From positions 1-39,685 of the forward strand of contig JADGBN010000015.1 in assembly GCA_015231435.1 (NCBI GenBank): a DNA stretch of 39,685 bases, in the 5' to 3' direction. This document shows, in pieces, positions 17,725-27,211 of the stretch. This DNA comes from Gammaproteobacteria bacterium (GTDB lineage Bacteria > Pseudomonadota > Gammaproteobacteria > Thiohalomonadales > Thiohalomonadaceae). How positions within the stretch are numbered: position 1 is the stretch's first letter; every line of letters starts with the position of its first letter. The notes beneath the pieces were generated by a model, which was given only the letters and a program-made list of their open reading frames with translations, searched no databases and was not told where the DNA came from. Position numbers and translations under genes: made by a program.

Positions 17725-18507
17725 ATGAACTATAGTGAAAGCGAACTTATCTTTCCTCCTGCCACCCTTGAGGATGATGTGATGGCGCATGAGTTATCGC
17801 TTATGCGTACCCTTATTCCAGATCTTTTTGGCTATCACCTGTTGCAGGTGGGGGGAGATCGGGATTTAGGCCTACTTGCAGGAAGTCGTATCGGTCATCG
17901 GCTTGGCGTTGTTCTGCCGCACAGTGATGGTGGTCGAGAGTTGCCGCTTGCCAATGGCTTTTATGCTGAGGCCTCTGCACTGCCACTGCAAGCAGAGTCA
18001 GTTGATGTTGTGCTCCTGCCGCATACCCTAGAGCAGGTGGCTGATCCACATGGCTTGTTACGGGAGGTCGAGCGGGTGTTAATCCCTGAGGGGCGTCTGT
18101 TAATAACGGCCTTTAACCCCCTTAGCAGTTGGGGTGTGCGTCATTTTTGGCAGCAGCGCCAGCGGCAAGCGCCAGCGCGTCGGCGGCTCATCTCAACCGT
18201 GCGGCTGGGTGACTGGATGAATCTCCTAGGAATGGAGACGCTGCAGATAAATCCCTATCTTTTTCTTCCCCCGCTGCGGCGCGTGATGGCTGCATCACGA
18301 TTGCGCCGTGTTGAGCAGTTGGGACAACGCTATCTTCCCTATTTGTGTGGTGGCTATCTGCTGTTGGCGAAAAAGCGGCTCTCTACGTTGACGCCGATTG
18401 GTCCGCGCTGGCGGCAACAGCGGCAACTGATTGGCTTGAAGGTCTCTGACGTGGCGACACGGCAGGGGGAGATTTCCTATCGTTATGGCGACAAGCGACG
18501 GACATGA
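17725..18507 (+). CDS. class I SAM-dependent methyltransferase (YafS-like)
   Basis: About 260 residues from ATG 17725 ([18 protein letters not shown]). An earlier TTG at 17686 is in frame but adds residues not expected for the family. Motif I is LLQVGGDRD rather than the usual GxGxG. The downstream methyltransferase-11 features are clear: [28 protein letters not shown] and [15 protein letters not shown]. Substrate is unknown. Its gene end overlaps rnhA by four bases (ATGA), and the gloB/yafS/rnhA/dnaQ neighbourhood is conserved in enterobacteria, supporting the YafS-like call. Confidence 0.85.
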   Translation: MNYSESELIFPPATLEDDVMAHELSLMRTLIPDLFGYHLLQVGGDRDLGLLAGSRIGHRLGVVLPHSDGGRELPLANGFYAEASALPLQAESVDVVLLPHTLEQVADPHGLLREVERVLIPEGRLLITAFNPLSSWGVRHFWQQRQRQAPARRRLISTVRLGDWMNLLGMETLQINPYLFLPPLRRVMAASRLRRVEQLGQRYLPYLCGGYLLLAKKRLSTLTPIGPRWRQQRQLIGLKVSDVATRQGEISYRYGDKRRT

Positions 18508-18938
18508 TGCAACACGTTGAGATTTTTACAGATGGCGCCTGTCGCGGCAATCCGGGGCCGGGGGGCTGGGGGGTGATTCTTAAAATGGGCGACAATCGCC
18601 GTGAGCTTTTTGGTGGTGAGGCGACGACAACGAATAACCGTATGGAGTTAACTGCCGCGATTCAGGGCTTGGCGCAACTAAAACGCCCCTGTCAGGTGAC
18701 GCTGACTACCGACTCACGTTATGTGATGGACGGGATAACCAAATGGCTTGCAGGATGGAAACGTAACGGCTGGAAAACAGCGGCAAAACAGCCGGTGAAA
18801 AATATCGATCTTTGGCAACAGCTGGAGACGCTCTGTCAACAGCATTTAGTGAACTGGCAGTGGGTTAAGGGGCACACCGGTCATGATGAGAACGAGTGTG
18901 CGGATCGGTTGGCGAATCAGGGTATTGATAATTTATGA
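18504..18938 (+). CDS. rnhA: ribonuclease HI
   Basis: RNase HI cuts the RNA strand of RNA-DNA hybrids. The 144 residues hold the four catalytic acids: D10 ([18 protein letters not shown]), E48 (NRMELTAAI), D70 (TTDSRYV) and D134 (NECADRLAN). The basic handle helix is [18 protein letters not shown]. Translation is coupled by ATGA overlaps at both ends, to the methyltransferase and to dnaQ. Confidence 0.96.
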   Translation: MMQHVEIFTDGACRGNPGPGGWGVILKMGDNRRELFGGEATTTNNRMELTAAIQGLAQLKRPCQVTLTTDSRYVMDGITKWLAGWKRNGWKTAAKQPVKNIDLWQQLETLCQQHLVNWQWVKGHTGHDENECADRLANQGIDNL

Positions 18939-19654
18939 GTGGTTTGCGGCAAATTGTTCTCGATACCGAGACCACCGGTCTTGAGCCCAAAGAGGGGCAT
19001 CGTCTGATTGAGATTGGTTGTGTTGAGCTCATTGATCGCAAACTCACCGGCAATAACTTTCATCAATATCTGCAGCCAGACCGTGAGGTCCCTTTGGGAG
19101 CGATTAATGTTCACGGGATCACCAATGAGTTTTTAGTTGATAAACCGCGTTTTTCTGATGTCGTTGCTGATTTTATTGACTATGTTCGTGGTGCCGAGCT
19201 AATAATTCATAACGCGCCTTTCGATAAGGGGTTTATTAATCATGAGTTGCGGCTTCATGATAAAGAGGCGCCGTTACTTGAGAGCTTTACGCAAATTACT
19301 GATAGCTTGGCTGAGGCGCGTCAGCGCCATCCCGGTCAACGTAATACCCTTGATGCACTTTGCAAACGCTATAAAATAGATAGCAGCGAACGTCAGTTAC
19401 ACGGCGCGCTACTTGATGCCGAGTTATTGGCGGATGTCTATCTGGCGATGACCGGCGGGCAGATTGCCCTTAATCTTGAATCACATCAGCCAGGGAGTGA
19501 GAGGCATCATGGTATTCAGCGCTTATCCGCGAGTCGACCACCCCTGATGCTGGTGGAGCCGACGGCGGATGAGCTGATTGCGCATCAGGAGCAACTGGTA
19601 AAAATTGATAAAGCGAGTGGCGGTGGTTGTCTCTGGTTGGTGCTCTCCAAGTGA
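18935..19654 (+). CDS. dnaQ: DNA polymerase III epsilon subunit (proofreading exonuclease)
   Basis: DnaQ is the 3'-5' proofreading subunit of the replicative polymerase core. The 239 residues contain the DEDDh active site: Exo[12 protein letters not shown], Exo[18 protein letters not shown], Exo[20 protein letters not shown]. The C-terminal tail (about 190-239) should bind the alpha subunit. The start overlaps the rnhA stop by four bases. In Escherichia coli the two genes are divergent; here, as in many other gammaproteobacteria, they run in series. Confidence 0.95.
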   Translation: MSGLRQIVLDTETTGLEPKEGHRLIEIGCVELIDRKLTGNNFHQYLQPDREVPLGAINVHGITNEFLVDKPRFSDVVADFIDYVRGAELIIHNAPFDKGFINHELRLHDKEAPLLESFTQITDSLAEARQRHPGQRNTLDALCKRYKIDSSERQLHGALLDAELLADVYLAMTGGQIALNLESHQPGSERHHGIQRLSASRPPLMLVEPTADELIAHQEQLVKIDKASGGGCLWLVLSK

Positions 19655-19674
19655 TTATTTTACTAAAATCAAAA

Positions 19675-19702
19675 TTGACAGAAATCGGTGATTTTGTTAA
19701 AA
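19675..19702 (+). promoter_or_regulatory. candidate promoter after dnaQ
   Basis: A perfect TTGACA (19675-19680) is followed after 16 bases by TTAAAA (19697-19702), a poor -10. It may drive the hypothetical gene at 19801 and the helicase. Confidence 0.35.
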
Positions 19703-19800
19703 GGTCGCATCTCCATCACGGGTGGTCAGGTTCTCCCCCTGACACTCAATTTAATAGGCACACGGATAAATAAAATGACAGAGTTAGGAACTTTCCACTA

Positions 19801-20316
19801 ATGGGGCTCTATTCTGTTGAAAAACTCATTGAAGAGACGCGCCGTTTGGCAATGGAGTATCGTCTTGCCACAGGTAAACCGTTGCCGGTTACCGCTGAAA
19901 TTGCCAATTATGATGCTGCAAACCTACTTGGATTAGATGTGGTTAAACAGACGGATGGGGTAGGTTATGACTGTGTTGGTATTGAAGGCAAACGCAAGGG
20001 TATTCGTTATCAGGTGAAAGGACGTGCTATTTTTGATGAACTCAAAGGTGGCCAGCGCATGGGGCAACTTAAAACCGAACAGGAGTGGGATGCGATTCTC
20101 CTGGTATTAATGGATGACTCCTTTCATACCTACGAAATTTATGAGGCCAGTCGCGAGAAGGTGATGGCGTCGCTTAATGAGGTAAAAAACAGTAATCGTA
20201 ATAAGCGTGGTGCCTTTTCAGTCGCCCGTTTTCGCGCCTTCGCAGATCTGGTCTGGTGTAAAGAGGAGGGTGCTGTCGATGATGATGGGGTTTGGGAAAA
20301 CCACCCGGGTAGCTAA
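19801..20316 (+). CDS. hypothetical protein, possible PD-(D/E)xK nuclease fold
   Basis: A 171-residue soluble protein. I do not recognise it with certainty; a DUF6998-like family is possible. An N-terminal helix (LIEETRRLAMEYRLATGKPLP) precedes E33, D57 (GYDCVGIEGK) and Q71-x-K73 (GIRYQVKGR). That spacing recalls the E...D...(E/Q)xK centre of PD-(D/E)xK nuclease-fold proteins. The strand-like DAILLVLMDDSFHTYEIYEA follows. It precedes a DinG-type helicase by about 45 bases on the same strand, which would fit a nucleic-acid role. The fold call is inference. Confidence 0.7.
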   Translation: MGLYSVEKLIEETRRLAMEYRLATGKPLPVTAEIANYDAANLLGLDVVKQTDGVGYDCVGIEGKRKGIRYQVKGRAIFDELKGGQRMGQLKTEQEWDAILLVLMDDSFHTYEIYEASREKVMASLNEVKNSNRNKRGAFSVARFRAFADLVWCKEEGAVDDDGVWENHPGS

Positions 20317-20360
20317 TCTGTTTCCCCTAAATTTCTGGCGTTCGGGAGAAAACCTTTATC

Positions 20361-22325
20361 ATGCAGTCAGCCGCTGAAATACTGGGTAGCGGCGGCCCTT
20401 TTGCAAAAAACATCAAGGGGTATGCACCACGCCAACAACAGCAGGAGATGGCGGAAGCTATCGCTGCAACCATTGCGGCAAAGCGTATCCTGATAGCCGA
20501 GGCCGGTACTGGAACCGGAAAAACCTTCGCCTATTTAGTACCCGCCATCCTTTCGGGTAGTAAGGTGATTATCTCTACCGGTACCCGTAATCTTCAGGAT
20601 CAGCTCTACCATAAAGATCTGCCGATGGTGCGCAAGGCGCTCAAGGTTCCTCTGGAGACGGCGCTACTAAAGGGACGAGCCAACTACCTCTGCCTGCATC
20701 GTATGCAACTTGCCTTAGCTGATGGGCGCTTTGCAGATCGGCAGGAGGCGCTGCAACTGCAGGCGATACGCGCTTGGTCAGGCGCGACATTAAGTGGAGA
20801 TATTGCTGAATGCAGTGCGATTCCTGAAGCATCCCCAAGCTGGAGTCGTGCGGTCTCGACCGCAGATAACTGTCTGGGCGGTGATTGTGAATATAGTCAG
20901 GAGTGTTTCTTAAATAAAGCGCGGCGCCGGGCACAGGAGGCGGAACTGGTGGTGATTAATCATCACCTCTTTTTTGCGGATCTGGCCTTACGCGATAGCG
21001 GTATGGGCGAGTTGCTGCCGACCGCGGAAACCTTTATTTTTGACGAAGCGCACCAAATGCCTGAGGTCGCTGCCAATTTTTTTGGTCAGAGTGTGACAGG
21101 TAATCAACTACTGGAGTTGGCTGGTGATGTCGGCAACGAGGATTTGCAAGCACCAGGAGGCGACCGGCGGTTGCATCTACATGCAGAGAAGCTCGAAAAG
21201 GTGGTGCGCAATCTTCGCCAGACCTTTGGCGAGTCGATACGGCGGGGTAGTTGGAGTGAAGTCGCGGGATTACCCGATGTGGTAAACGGTCTTGCTGAAT
21301 TAACTGAACAGTTGCACACCCTGCATAAGGCGCTGGAGTCGCAGGCGGAGCGGGGTAAAGGGTTGGCCGCCTGTTGTGATCGTAGCGAACAGTTTATTGA
21401 ACGCCTGAAGCAACTGACGACACCGACACCACCGGATAACTATGTGCAGTGGTTTGAGACTCACAAACGCAGCTTTTCACTTAACCTGACACCCCTGCAT
21501 GTGGGCAAACTATTTCGCCAGCAGATGTTGGCTTATGGTGAAGCAGGCTGGATATTTACCTCCGCGACAATCGCTGTTAATGGCAAGTTTGACCATTTTA
21601 CCAACCAGTTGGGACTTCAGTGTGCCCCTGCTGAAGGAGATGCTGAAGGAGAGATGACCCTTGAAACCTGTTGCTGGGAGAGTCCTTTTGACTATCCGCG
21701 TCAGGCGCTGCTCTATGTTCCCGAAGGGATGCCGCAACCCCATAGCGAAAACTATGTGGCGACGATTATTGAAAAAGTGTTACCGATCATCCGCACCCTT
21801 CGCGGTGGCTCCTTTATCCTTTTTACCAGTTACCGTGCGCTGCATGAGGCGAAAGCACTGCTGCTGGCGGCTAATCTACCGATGCCTCTGCTGGTACAGG
21901 ATGAAGCGCCGCGCAATCTTCTTCTTGAACAGTTTCGTGAGCATGGTAATGCCTTGCTGTTGGGCACCGGCAGTTTTTGGGAGGGGGTCGATGTGCGTGG
22001 CGAAGCACTCTCCTGCGTGGTCATTGATAAATTGCCGTTTGCCTCACCCGGCGACCCTTTAATGCAGGCACGCATTGATGCTATTCGCAAAGCGGGGGGC
22101 AATCCGTTTAATGAGTATCAGATCCCGCAAGCGGTTATCTCGCTGAAACAGGGTGTAGGGCGGCTAATACGGGATTTTCAGGATTTTGGACTATTAATTC
22201 TTTGTGACCCACGCTTAACCGAGAAGAGTTATGGCAGACAGTTTATTGAAGCACTGCCCCCGATGACCCGAAGTCGTAAAGTGGCTGTGGTGGAGCGCTT
22301 TTTTAATTATCACTACAATAAATAG
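20361..22325 (+). CDS. yoaA: ATP-dependent DNA helicase, YoaA/DinG family
   Basis: A 654-residue XPD-like superfamily 2 helicase that unwinds DNA 5'-3' and acts in repair. Walker A is AGTGTGKT (48-55) and the DEAH box is at 228-231 (FDEAHQMPE). The iron-sulfur cysteines are C111 (NYLCLHRM), C171, C176 and C182 (NCLGGDCEYSQEC). C-terminal helicase motifs are FILFTSYRALHE, GTGSFWEGVDVRGEALS and QGVGRLIRDFQDFG. YoaA is favoured over DinG by length and wording. The start has a GGGAG ribosome site. A tRNA gene on the opposite strand follows. Confidence 0.93.
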   Translation: MQSAAEILGSGGPFAKNIKGYAPRQQQQEMAEAIAATIAAKRILIAEAGTGTGKTFAYLVPAILSGSKVIISTGTRNLQDQLYHKDLPMVRKALKVPLETALLKGRANYLCLHRMQLALADGRFADRQEALQLQAIRAWSGATLSGDIAECSAIPEASPSWSRAVSTADNCLGGDCEYSQECFLNKARRRAQEAELVVINHHLFFADLALRDSGMGELLPTAETFIFDEAHQMPEVAANFFGQSVTGNQLLELAGDVGNEDLQAPGGDRRLHLHAEKLEKVVRNLRQTFGESIRRGSWSEVAGLPDVVNGLAELTEQLHTLHKALESQAERGKGLAACCDRSEQFIERLKQLTTPTPPDNYVQWFETHKRSFSLNLTPLHVGKLFRQQMLAYGEAGWIFTSATIAVNGKFDHFTNQLGLQCAPAEGDAEGEMTLETCCWESPFDYPRQALLYVPEGMPQPHSENYVATIIEKVLPIIRTLRGGSFILFTSYRALHEAKALLLAANLPMPLLVQDEAPRNLLLEQFREHGNALLLGTGSFWEGVDVRGEALSCVVIDKLPFASPGDPLMQARIDAIRKAGGNPFNEYQIPQAVISLKQGVGRLIRDFQDFGLLILCDPRLTEKSYGRQFIEALPPMTRSRKVAVVERFFNYHYNK

Positions 22326-22356
22326 CGTAGTGACAAAGGGTGATGAGTGAGGATAA

Positions 22357-22434
<78 letters not shown>

Positions 22435-22519
22435 ATTGAAGGGAGCGGATCATACACCAGAAAGCGCGTAAACGGTAGCGCTTTGGTATAAATCTCGGTG
22501 AGCGCCCGATTCTGCTGGC

Positions 22520-23152
22520 TTAAGCAATAAGCGCATCTACCGTTGTTTTGAGTTTTTCATACTGGCGTGCGGTGCGTAGCTGCTGGCAGTGAAAGATAGC
22601 CTCAAGATCTGCTAGCGCGGTCGTAAAGTTATCATTAATAATCAGATAGTTAAAAAGCGTGTAGTGACGCATCTCATAGACTGCTTCACTAAGTCGACGC
22701 TGGATGACAGCCTCACTATCACTCTGCCGTCCCCGCAGACGGCTTTCAAGCACCGTGAGTGAAGGGGGCAGAATAAAAATGCTTTTAGCCTCTGGGCAGC
22801 TCTGCTGGATCTGGGCGGCGCCCTGCCAGTCGATTTCAAGAATAACATCGACACCTGCGGCAAGACGTTGATTAATGGAGGCGTGGGCGGTGCCGTAAAA
22901 GTTGCCAAAGACCTCGGCATGCTCGAGAAAAGCGTGTTGTTCAACCATGGTGAGAAACTGTTGGCTATCGATAAAGTGGTAGTCGCTACCATTCTGCTCA
23001 CCGGGACGGGGTTGACGGGTGGTGTGTGAAACAGAGAGTTCAATTCTCGGGTTCTGTTGTAGCAGTGCCTTTACCAGGCTGGTTTTTCCTGCGCCGGAAG
23101 GGGCCGAGACGGTATAGAGAACCCCCTCGCCATGATTGGTTTGGCGACTCAT
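22520..23152 (-). CDS. gmk: guanylate kinase
   Basis: Gmk phosphorylates GMP to GDP with ATP. The 210-residue product has the P-loop SAPSGAGKTSLV (16-27), the GMP-binding region (HTTRQPRPGEQNGSDYHFI) and VILEIDWQGAAQI. All are normal for the family. Its ATG overlaps the hemY stop by four bases (ATGA), tying it to the heme operon. In most gammaproteobacteria gmk is instead followed by rpoZ and spoT, which are not here. Confidence 0.96.
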   Translation of the reverse strand: MSRQTNHGEGVLYTVSAPSGAGKTSLVKALLQQNPRIELSVSHTTRQPRPGEQNGSDYHFIDSQQFLTMVEQHAFLEHAEVFGNFYGTAHASINQRLAAGVDVILEIDWQGAAQIQQSCPEAKSIFILPPSLTVLESRLRGRQSDSEAVIQRRLSEAVYEMRHYTLFNYLIINDNFTTALADLEAIFHCQQLRTARQYEKLKTTVDALIA

Positions 23153-24384
23153 AGAGGCTCCTTGGTTGTCGTGCGGTGATGGTTGAGAGACGGGGATGGC
23201 GCGTTGCTAAGGTGAATGGCCAGTTTAAGCCCTTCACGATAGTAGTCGCTTGCTTTATCGTGATCATTGAGTTGCTCAAGCAGTTTGGCCAGTTCGTAAT
23301 AGGTTTCGCTGCGTGGCTCAAATCCGAGGCTTGCCTCAAGGTAGTGGCGCGCCTTGCCCCAGAGTTCACAGCGGTTACAGATGCGCCCAAGTGCCAGCAG
23401 CAGCTCGGGATGGCGCTGATACTCCTCAAGCCACTGCTCGGCAAGGAGGCGTTGTTGTGCTGGTTCTGTCACTGTGATGCTGCCATAAAGACGCATTAAT
23501 TGCGGTTGCCACCCCTTTTTAAGCGTGCTACCAAGAATATCTGCGGCTGCTTGTGAATCACCCGCCTGAAGGAGAAGTTGTGCGTAGAGTTCAACAATTT
23601 TATGTTGCTGTTGCAGTGTGTTAGGTAGTTTGGCGTAGCTGTTTTTAAGTGAATCGCTATTTTTTTCGCTGGCAAGCAGTCCTGCGTAGTGTGCCTCAAG
23701 CTCGAGATCTGCCATCTGGAGATCATTAATCAGTTTCTGTTTACGCAGTGTCGGTAACAGCGTTAGCAGATCATGCCAACAGCCGAGCTTGAGATAGAGT
23801 TTGCTTAAGAGTTTGAGAATCGCAGGATGTTTCGGAGCTAGCGTCTGTAGATGGCGTAGTGTCGCCAGCGCCTTCTCCCGTTGCCCTTGGGAGAGTTGTA
23901 CCCGTGCCTGGGTAAGGCCTACAGCGAGTTCGGCGTCGGGGGTGGTGTGATAGGCTTTGGCGAGATACTCATCACGCGCAGCTTCACGGTTAAGCTCTTG
24001 GGCGGCATGAGCAGCACCGAGATAGTTAATTAGGGGGGTGACACTAATGTCGGCGTGCTGCGTCAGCAGGCGTTCGGCGCGGCGCCATTTCCCTTCAGCC
24101 AGGGCGATAAGTCCTGCGGTGGTTGCCCGCGCTGCCTGTTGTGCGCGCAGGCGCTGATACCATTTAAGGCCATCACCCGGTAGTTGACAACTGCGGCAGA
24201 AGAGACGCAACAGCAGATAAAAAAGAGCAAAGAGGGTGAGAAGAAGAATAAGAAAGAGGGTGAGACTGCTCTCAAAGTGCCACTCGCCGAAACGGATAAA
24301 GAGGTAACCTCCATCACCCTGCAGCAGATAGAGCAGGGTAAGCAGTAGGGTGCTACCAAGTAACAGAAAGCTGTAGAGTCCCAT
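23149..24384 (-). CDS. hemY: HemY-like inner-membrane TPR protein
   Basis: A 411-residue protein with two N-terminal membrane segments (about 4-22 and 40-62) and the HemY_N region (LKWYQRLRAQQAARATTAGLIALAEGKW). An array of TPR-like helices follows (LAVGLTQARVQLSQGQREKAL, ETYYELAKLLEQLNDHDKASDYYREGL). HemY is encoded with hemCDX in gammaproteobacteria and its exact role in heme metabolism is unsettled; it is not the Bacillus HemY protoporphyrinogen oxidase. The gap to hemX is six bases, and the end overlaps gmk. Confidence 0.9.
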   Translation of the reverse strand: MGLYSFLLLGSTLLLTLLYLLQGDGGYLFIRFGEWHFESSLTLFLILLLTLFALFYLLLRLFCRSCQLPGDGLKWYQRLRAQQAARATTAGLIALAEGKWRRAERLLTQHADISVTPLINYLGAAHAAQELNREAARDEYLAKAYHTTPDAELAVGLTQARVQLSQGQREKALATLRHLQTLAPKHPAILKLLSKLYLKLGCWHDLLTLLPTLRKQKLINDLQMADLELEAHYAGLLASEKNSDSLKNSYAKLPNTLQQQHKIVELYAQLLLQAGDSQAAADILGSTLKKGWQPQLMRLYGSITVTEPAQQRLLAEQWLEEYQRHPELLLALGRICNRCELWGKARHYLEASLGFEPRSETYYELAKLLEQLNDHDKASDYYREGLKLAIHLSNAPSPSLNHHRTTTKEPL

Positions 24385-24390
24385 GCGGCG

Positions 24391-25470
24391 CTACTCGGGA
24401 AGCGTGCCGCGAGTGGCAGGAGGGAGTACCGCACTATCTAGCGCCGCGAGCAGGGCAGCGGTGTCAACCGCCGGGGGGCTTGCTTGCTGCAGCTGCCGCA
24501 GTGTGGCTGCATAGGCGCTACCCGCATCACTCTGGTGATCAAAGTGGTCGGTAAACCAGGCTACCGCCTCATCCATTATCTGGTAAAAGGGTGCCTCCTG
24601 ACCCGCCAGGAGGGCAATGCGTGCACTCTCCAATTTCAGACGCAGTGATTCTCTTAAAAAATAACCCTGCTCTGCGGTGAGCGCTGGAATTGCTTGATCT
24701 TGTCGCCGGTAGAGGCGAAAGAGGTTTTTTATATCAGCCCAAAGCTGTCGGCTAAACTCGCTAAAGTTGGAAAATTGGGTGGTGGTAGCTGCGGCTGTTT
24801 GACTGTCGCTCTGCATCTTTGCCGGGGGTAGGGGTGCTTGACTACTCGCAGCAATCACGCTGTCAAGCTGCTGCTGTTGTGCTTGCTGATGGGTGATACG
24901 GCTCTGCAGTTGTGCCATGGTGTTTTGCAGTTGCTGGCGAAACGGTGTCAGATCGGTGCCGCTTTCCGGGTTATTTTGTAGTTGTTGCAGCTGTTGCCGC
25001 CCCTCTTGCAGCAGCTGCAGGGCAGTTGTCGGTTGTTGCAGGCGTTGTGCGCGATCTGCCGCCTGTGCCAGGCTGCGCAGGGCAAGCAGTTGTGTCGCTG
25101 GGTGACTTGCGCCAAATTGCAGGGCGCTGAGCTGCTGCTCCAGCCACGCTTGGGTCTGCTGTTGTGGCGAGTTGTAGGTGAGTTCGCTTGCGGTGGCTTG
25201 TTGCTGTTGCTGCAGGGTGGTGATCATTTGTGCTGCGGCATGTTGCTCTTTTTGCAGCTCGCTCACCTGCTGTTGCAGTGTGGTCAGCGCATGGTGCGCT
25301 GATTGCTGCTGCGTTCTCTGAAGTTGCCAGAGGGTGTAGAGACCGTAGAGGGCGACAGCCAGCGCTGTTGTGGCTAACAGCAGGTTGAATAGCGCGAGAA
25401 ACGGACGCTGCCTGACTGGTTTGGCGATCGCCTGATCCGCAGTGGTAGCGGGCTGTTTACGCAGACTCAT
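24391..25470 (-). CDS. hemX: HemX-like membrane protein
   Basis: A 359-residue protein with an N-terminal cytoplasmic tail, one membrane segment (about 28-48, LFNLLLATTALAVALYGLY), a long glutamine-rich coiled coil (about 50-215, with runs such as QQLQQLQ and QQAQQQQLD), and a C-terminal helical domain containing SFNEFSRQLW-like wording (SEFSRQLWADIKNLF). HemX is often annotated as uroporphyrinogen III methyltransferase but lacks the SAM-binding motifs, so no enzyme activity is proposed. Its ATG overlaps the hemD stop by four bases. Confidence 0.87.
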   Translation of the reverse strand: MSLRKQPATTADQAIAKPVRQRPFLALFNLLLATTALAVALYGLYTLWQLQRTQQQSAHHALTTLQQQVSELQKEQHAAAQMITTLQQQQQATASELTYNSPQQQTQAWLEQQLSALQFGASHPATQLLALRSLAQAADRAQRLQQPTTALQLLQEGRQQLQQLQNNPESGTDLTPFRQQLQNTMAQLQSRITHQQAQQQQLDSVIAASSQAPLPPAKMQSDSQTAAATTTQFSNFSEFSRQLWADIKNLFRLYRRQDQAIPALTAEQGYFLRESLRLKLESARIALLAGQEAPFYQIMDEAVAWFTDHFDHQSDAGSAYAATLRQLQQASPPAVDTAALLAALDSAVLPPATRGTLPE

Positions 25471-26243
25471 CGGTTTTCTGCTCTCCAGTGGTTTAGGGTG
25501 GTGATGATACTCGGATTATCGGCGCCGGGGGCGATAATGGCCGGATGTTGAAAGTGGTACTGTGCGGCGAGTACCGCAGCACGCTGGCTAACCACCAGCA
25601 GGGGGATTTTTTTAAGCAGCGCGAGGTCATCACTGCGGGTGAGTGCCACAAGGTTGTCGAGAATGGTGTTACTGGTGGTGGTGATGATATCGACAGTGTG
25701 CCAGTTAATCTCGGGCAGGGGCAACTCAGGGGGGGCACGATGGTAGAGTTCAACAATGGTCACCTCGGCGCCACGCTGGCGCAGGGTGGTTGCGAGCAGC
25801 TCGCGCCCTCCGACGCCGCGCAGAATAAGCAGATTTTTACCCGCCACCTGTTGTAGCGCCGGCAGTGCCAGCAGTGCTTCACTATCAGCCCCAGCGTCGG
25901 GAAGTAGATCAATGCGACGGCCACTAACCGCCTCCCATGCAGTGGCGGTAGCACTGCCTACGGCTGCGATTGCCGGCAAGGGGGTTAAGGTGTTAAACCG
26001 AGGCAGCTGTGTAACCAGCTCTTTAACCGCATTGGCGCTGACAAAGATGGCAATCGCCGCGCGGCGCAGGGCGGCGGCGAGGCGATCCGCATCGCATGGC
26101 TGCGATTTTATCTGCAATAGCGGTAGTTTTAGCGCCTCTGCGCCCTCGGCAATTAGCGCGTCACAGAGTGACTGCGCCTGTTCAACGGGGCGGGTAACGA
26201 CAATTTTCAACCCGGCAAGCGGGCGTCGTGGCGAAGCAGTCAT
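25467..26243 (-). CDS. hemD: uroporphyrinogen-III synthase
   Basis: HemD cyclises hydroxymethylbilane and inverts ring D to give uroporphyrinogen III. The 258 residues show the two-domain family pattern: LKIVVTRPVEQAQSL at the N-terminus, AIFVSANAVKEL, AAVGSATATAWEA, ILRGVGGRELLATTLRQRGAEV and the C-terminal TTTSNTILDNL. Sequence is usually poorly conserved in this family, but position directly after hemC (16-base gap) makes the call firm. Confidence 0.93.
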   Translation of the reverse strand: MTASPRRPLAGLKIVVTRPVEQAQSLCDALIAEGAEALKLPLLQIKSQPCDADRLAAALRRAAIAIFVSANAVKELVTQLPRFNTLTPLPAIAAVGSATATAWEAVSGRRIDLLPDAGADSEALLALPALQQVAGKNLLILRGVGGRELLATTLRQRGAEVTIVELYHRAPPELPLPEINWHTVDIITTTSNTILDNLVALTRSDDLALLKKIPLLVVSQRAAVLAAQYHFQHPAIIAPGADNPSIITTLNHWRAENR

Positions 26244-26259
26244 GGGCGGCAGCGAGGAT

Positions 26260-27186
26260 TTAGTTCTGGTAGAGGCGTTGCAGAATAGCGGCCGCTCCCT
26301 GTTGCAATAACTGTTCAGCGACGGCTATTCCAAGCGCCTCACTGTCATGGCAACTCCCCCGCAGTTGTGCGGTAATTATCCGACTACCATCGGGTTCACC
26401 AACCAGACCACGCAGCCAGATCTCCTCACCCTCCAGTATTGCGTAGCCGCCGATAGGGACTTGACAGCCGCCCTGCAGATGGCTGTTCATCGCCCGTTCG
26501 GCAGTCACACGCAGGGCGGTTGCTGCGTGGTTTAGGGGGGAGAGCAGGGCACTCATCTGGAGATCATCGCTGCGGCTCTCAATACCGACCGCACCCTGTC
26601 CGACCGCAGGAAGGATCGTCTCGGTTGCGATAAAGCTGCGAATACGCGCGGCCTCCTTAAGGCGAATCAGTCCGGCGCTGGCAAGAATGATCGCATCGTA
26701 CTGACCGTCATCGAGTTTTTTAAGACGCGTCTGAACATTGCCCCGCAGAAATTTAATCTCAAGATCGGGGCGGTGCATCAACAATTGGCACTGCCGTCGC
26801 AGGCTTGAGGTGCCGACGATGGCGCCCTTGGGGAGGGTGTCAAGGTCGCTATAAGCGTTGGAGACAAAGGCATCGCGGGGATCTTCACGCTGACAGATGG
26901 TGGTAAGTTGCAGCCCCGGCGGAAAGGCCATCGGGACATCCTTCATCGAGTGAACCGCAATATCGGCCTCACCACGCAATATGCCCTCTTCGAGCTCCTT
27001 AATAAACAACCCCTTGCCGCCAATTTTAGCAAGGGGGAGATCAAGGATCTTGTCGCCTTGAGATTTCATTTTTATGAGTTCGACCGCAAGCCCCGGATGC
27101 GTCTGTTGCAGCGTATTGGCAACATAGTTTGCCTGCCACAAGGCAAGCAGGCTGTCACGGGTGGCGATGCGTACTGTTTTAATCAT
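26260..27186 (-). CDS. hemC: hydroxymethylbilane synthase (porphobilinogen deaminase)
   Basis: HemC polymerises four porphobilinogens. The 308-residue product has [14 protein letters not shown], the catalytic aspartate D83 (HSMKDVP), the arginine cluster [11 protein letters not shown] and the dipyrromethane-cofactor cysteine C241 ([13 protein letters not shown]). The gene is first in hemC-hemD-hemX-hemY-gmk and lies 25 bases after the yajL-like gene, so it is probably read from upstream as well. Confidence 0.97.
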   Translation of the reverse strand: MIKTVRIATRDSLLALWQANYVANTLQQTHPGLAVELIKMKSQGDKILDLPLAKIGGKGLFIKELEEGILRGEADIAVHSMKDVPMAFPPGLQLTTICQREDPRDAFVSNAYSDLDTLPKGAIVGTSSLRRQCQLLMHRPDLEIKFLRGNVQTRLKKLDDGQYDAIILASAGLIRLKEAARIRSFIATETILPAVGQGAVGIESRSDDLQMSALLSPLNHAATALRVTAERAMNSHLQGGCQVPIGGYAILEGEEIWLRGLVGEPDGSRIITAQLRGSCHDSEALGIAVAEQLLQQGAAAILQRLYQN

Positions 27187-27211
27187 AGTGGTTAGTCTCG
27201 TTATTCAGCTC

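Noticed and set aside
24391-25470. Uroporphyrinogen III C-methyltransferase activity for HemX
   Set aside because: The usual database name, but no SAM-binding motif is present; it is a membrane-anchored coiled-coil protein.
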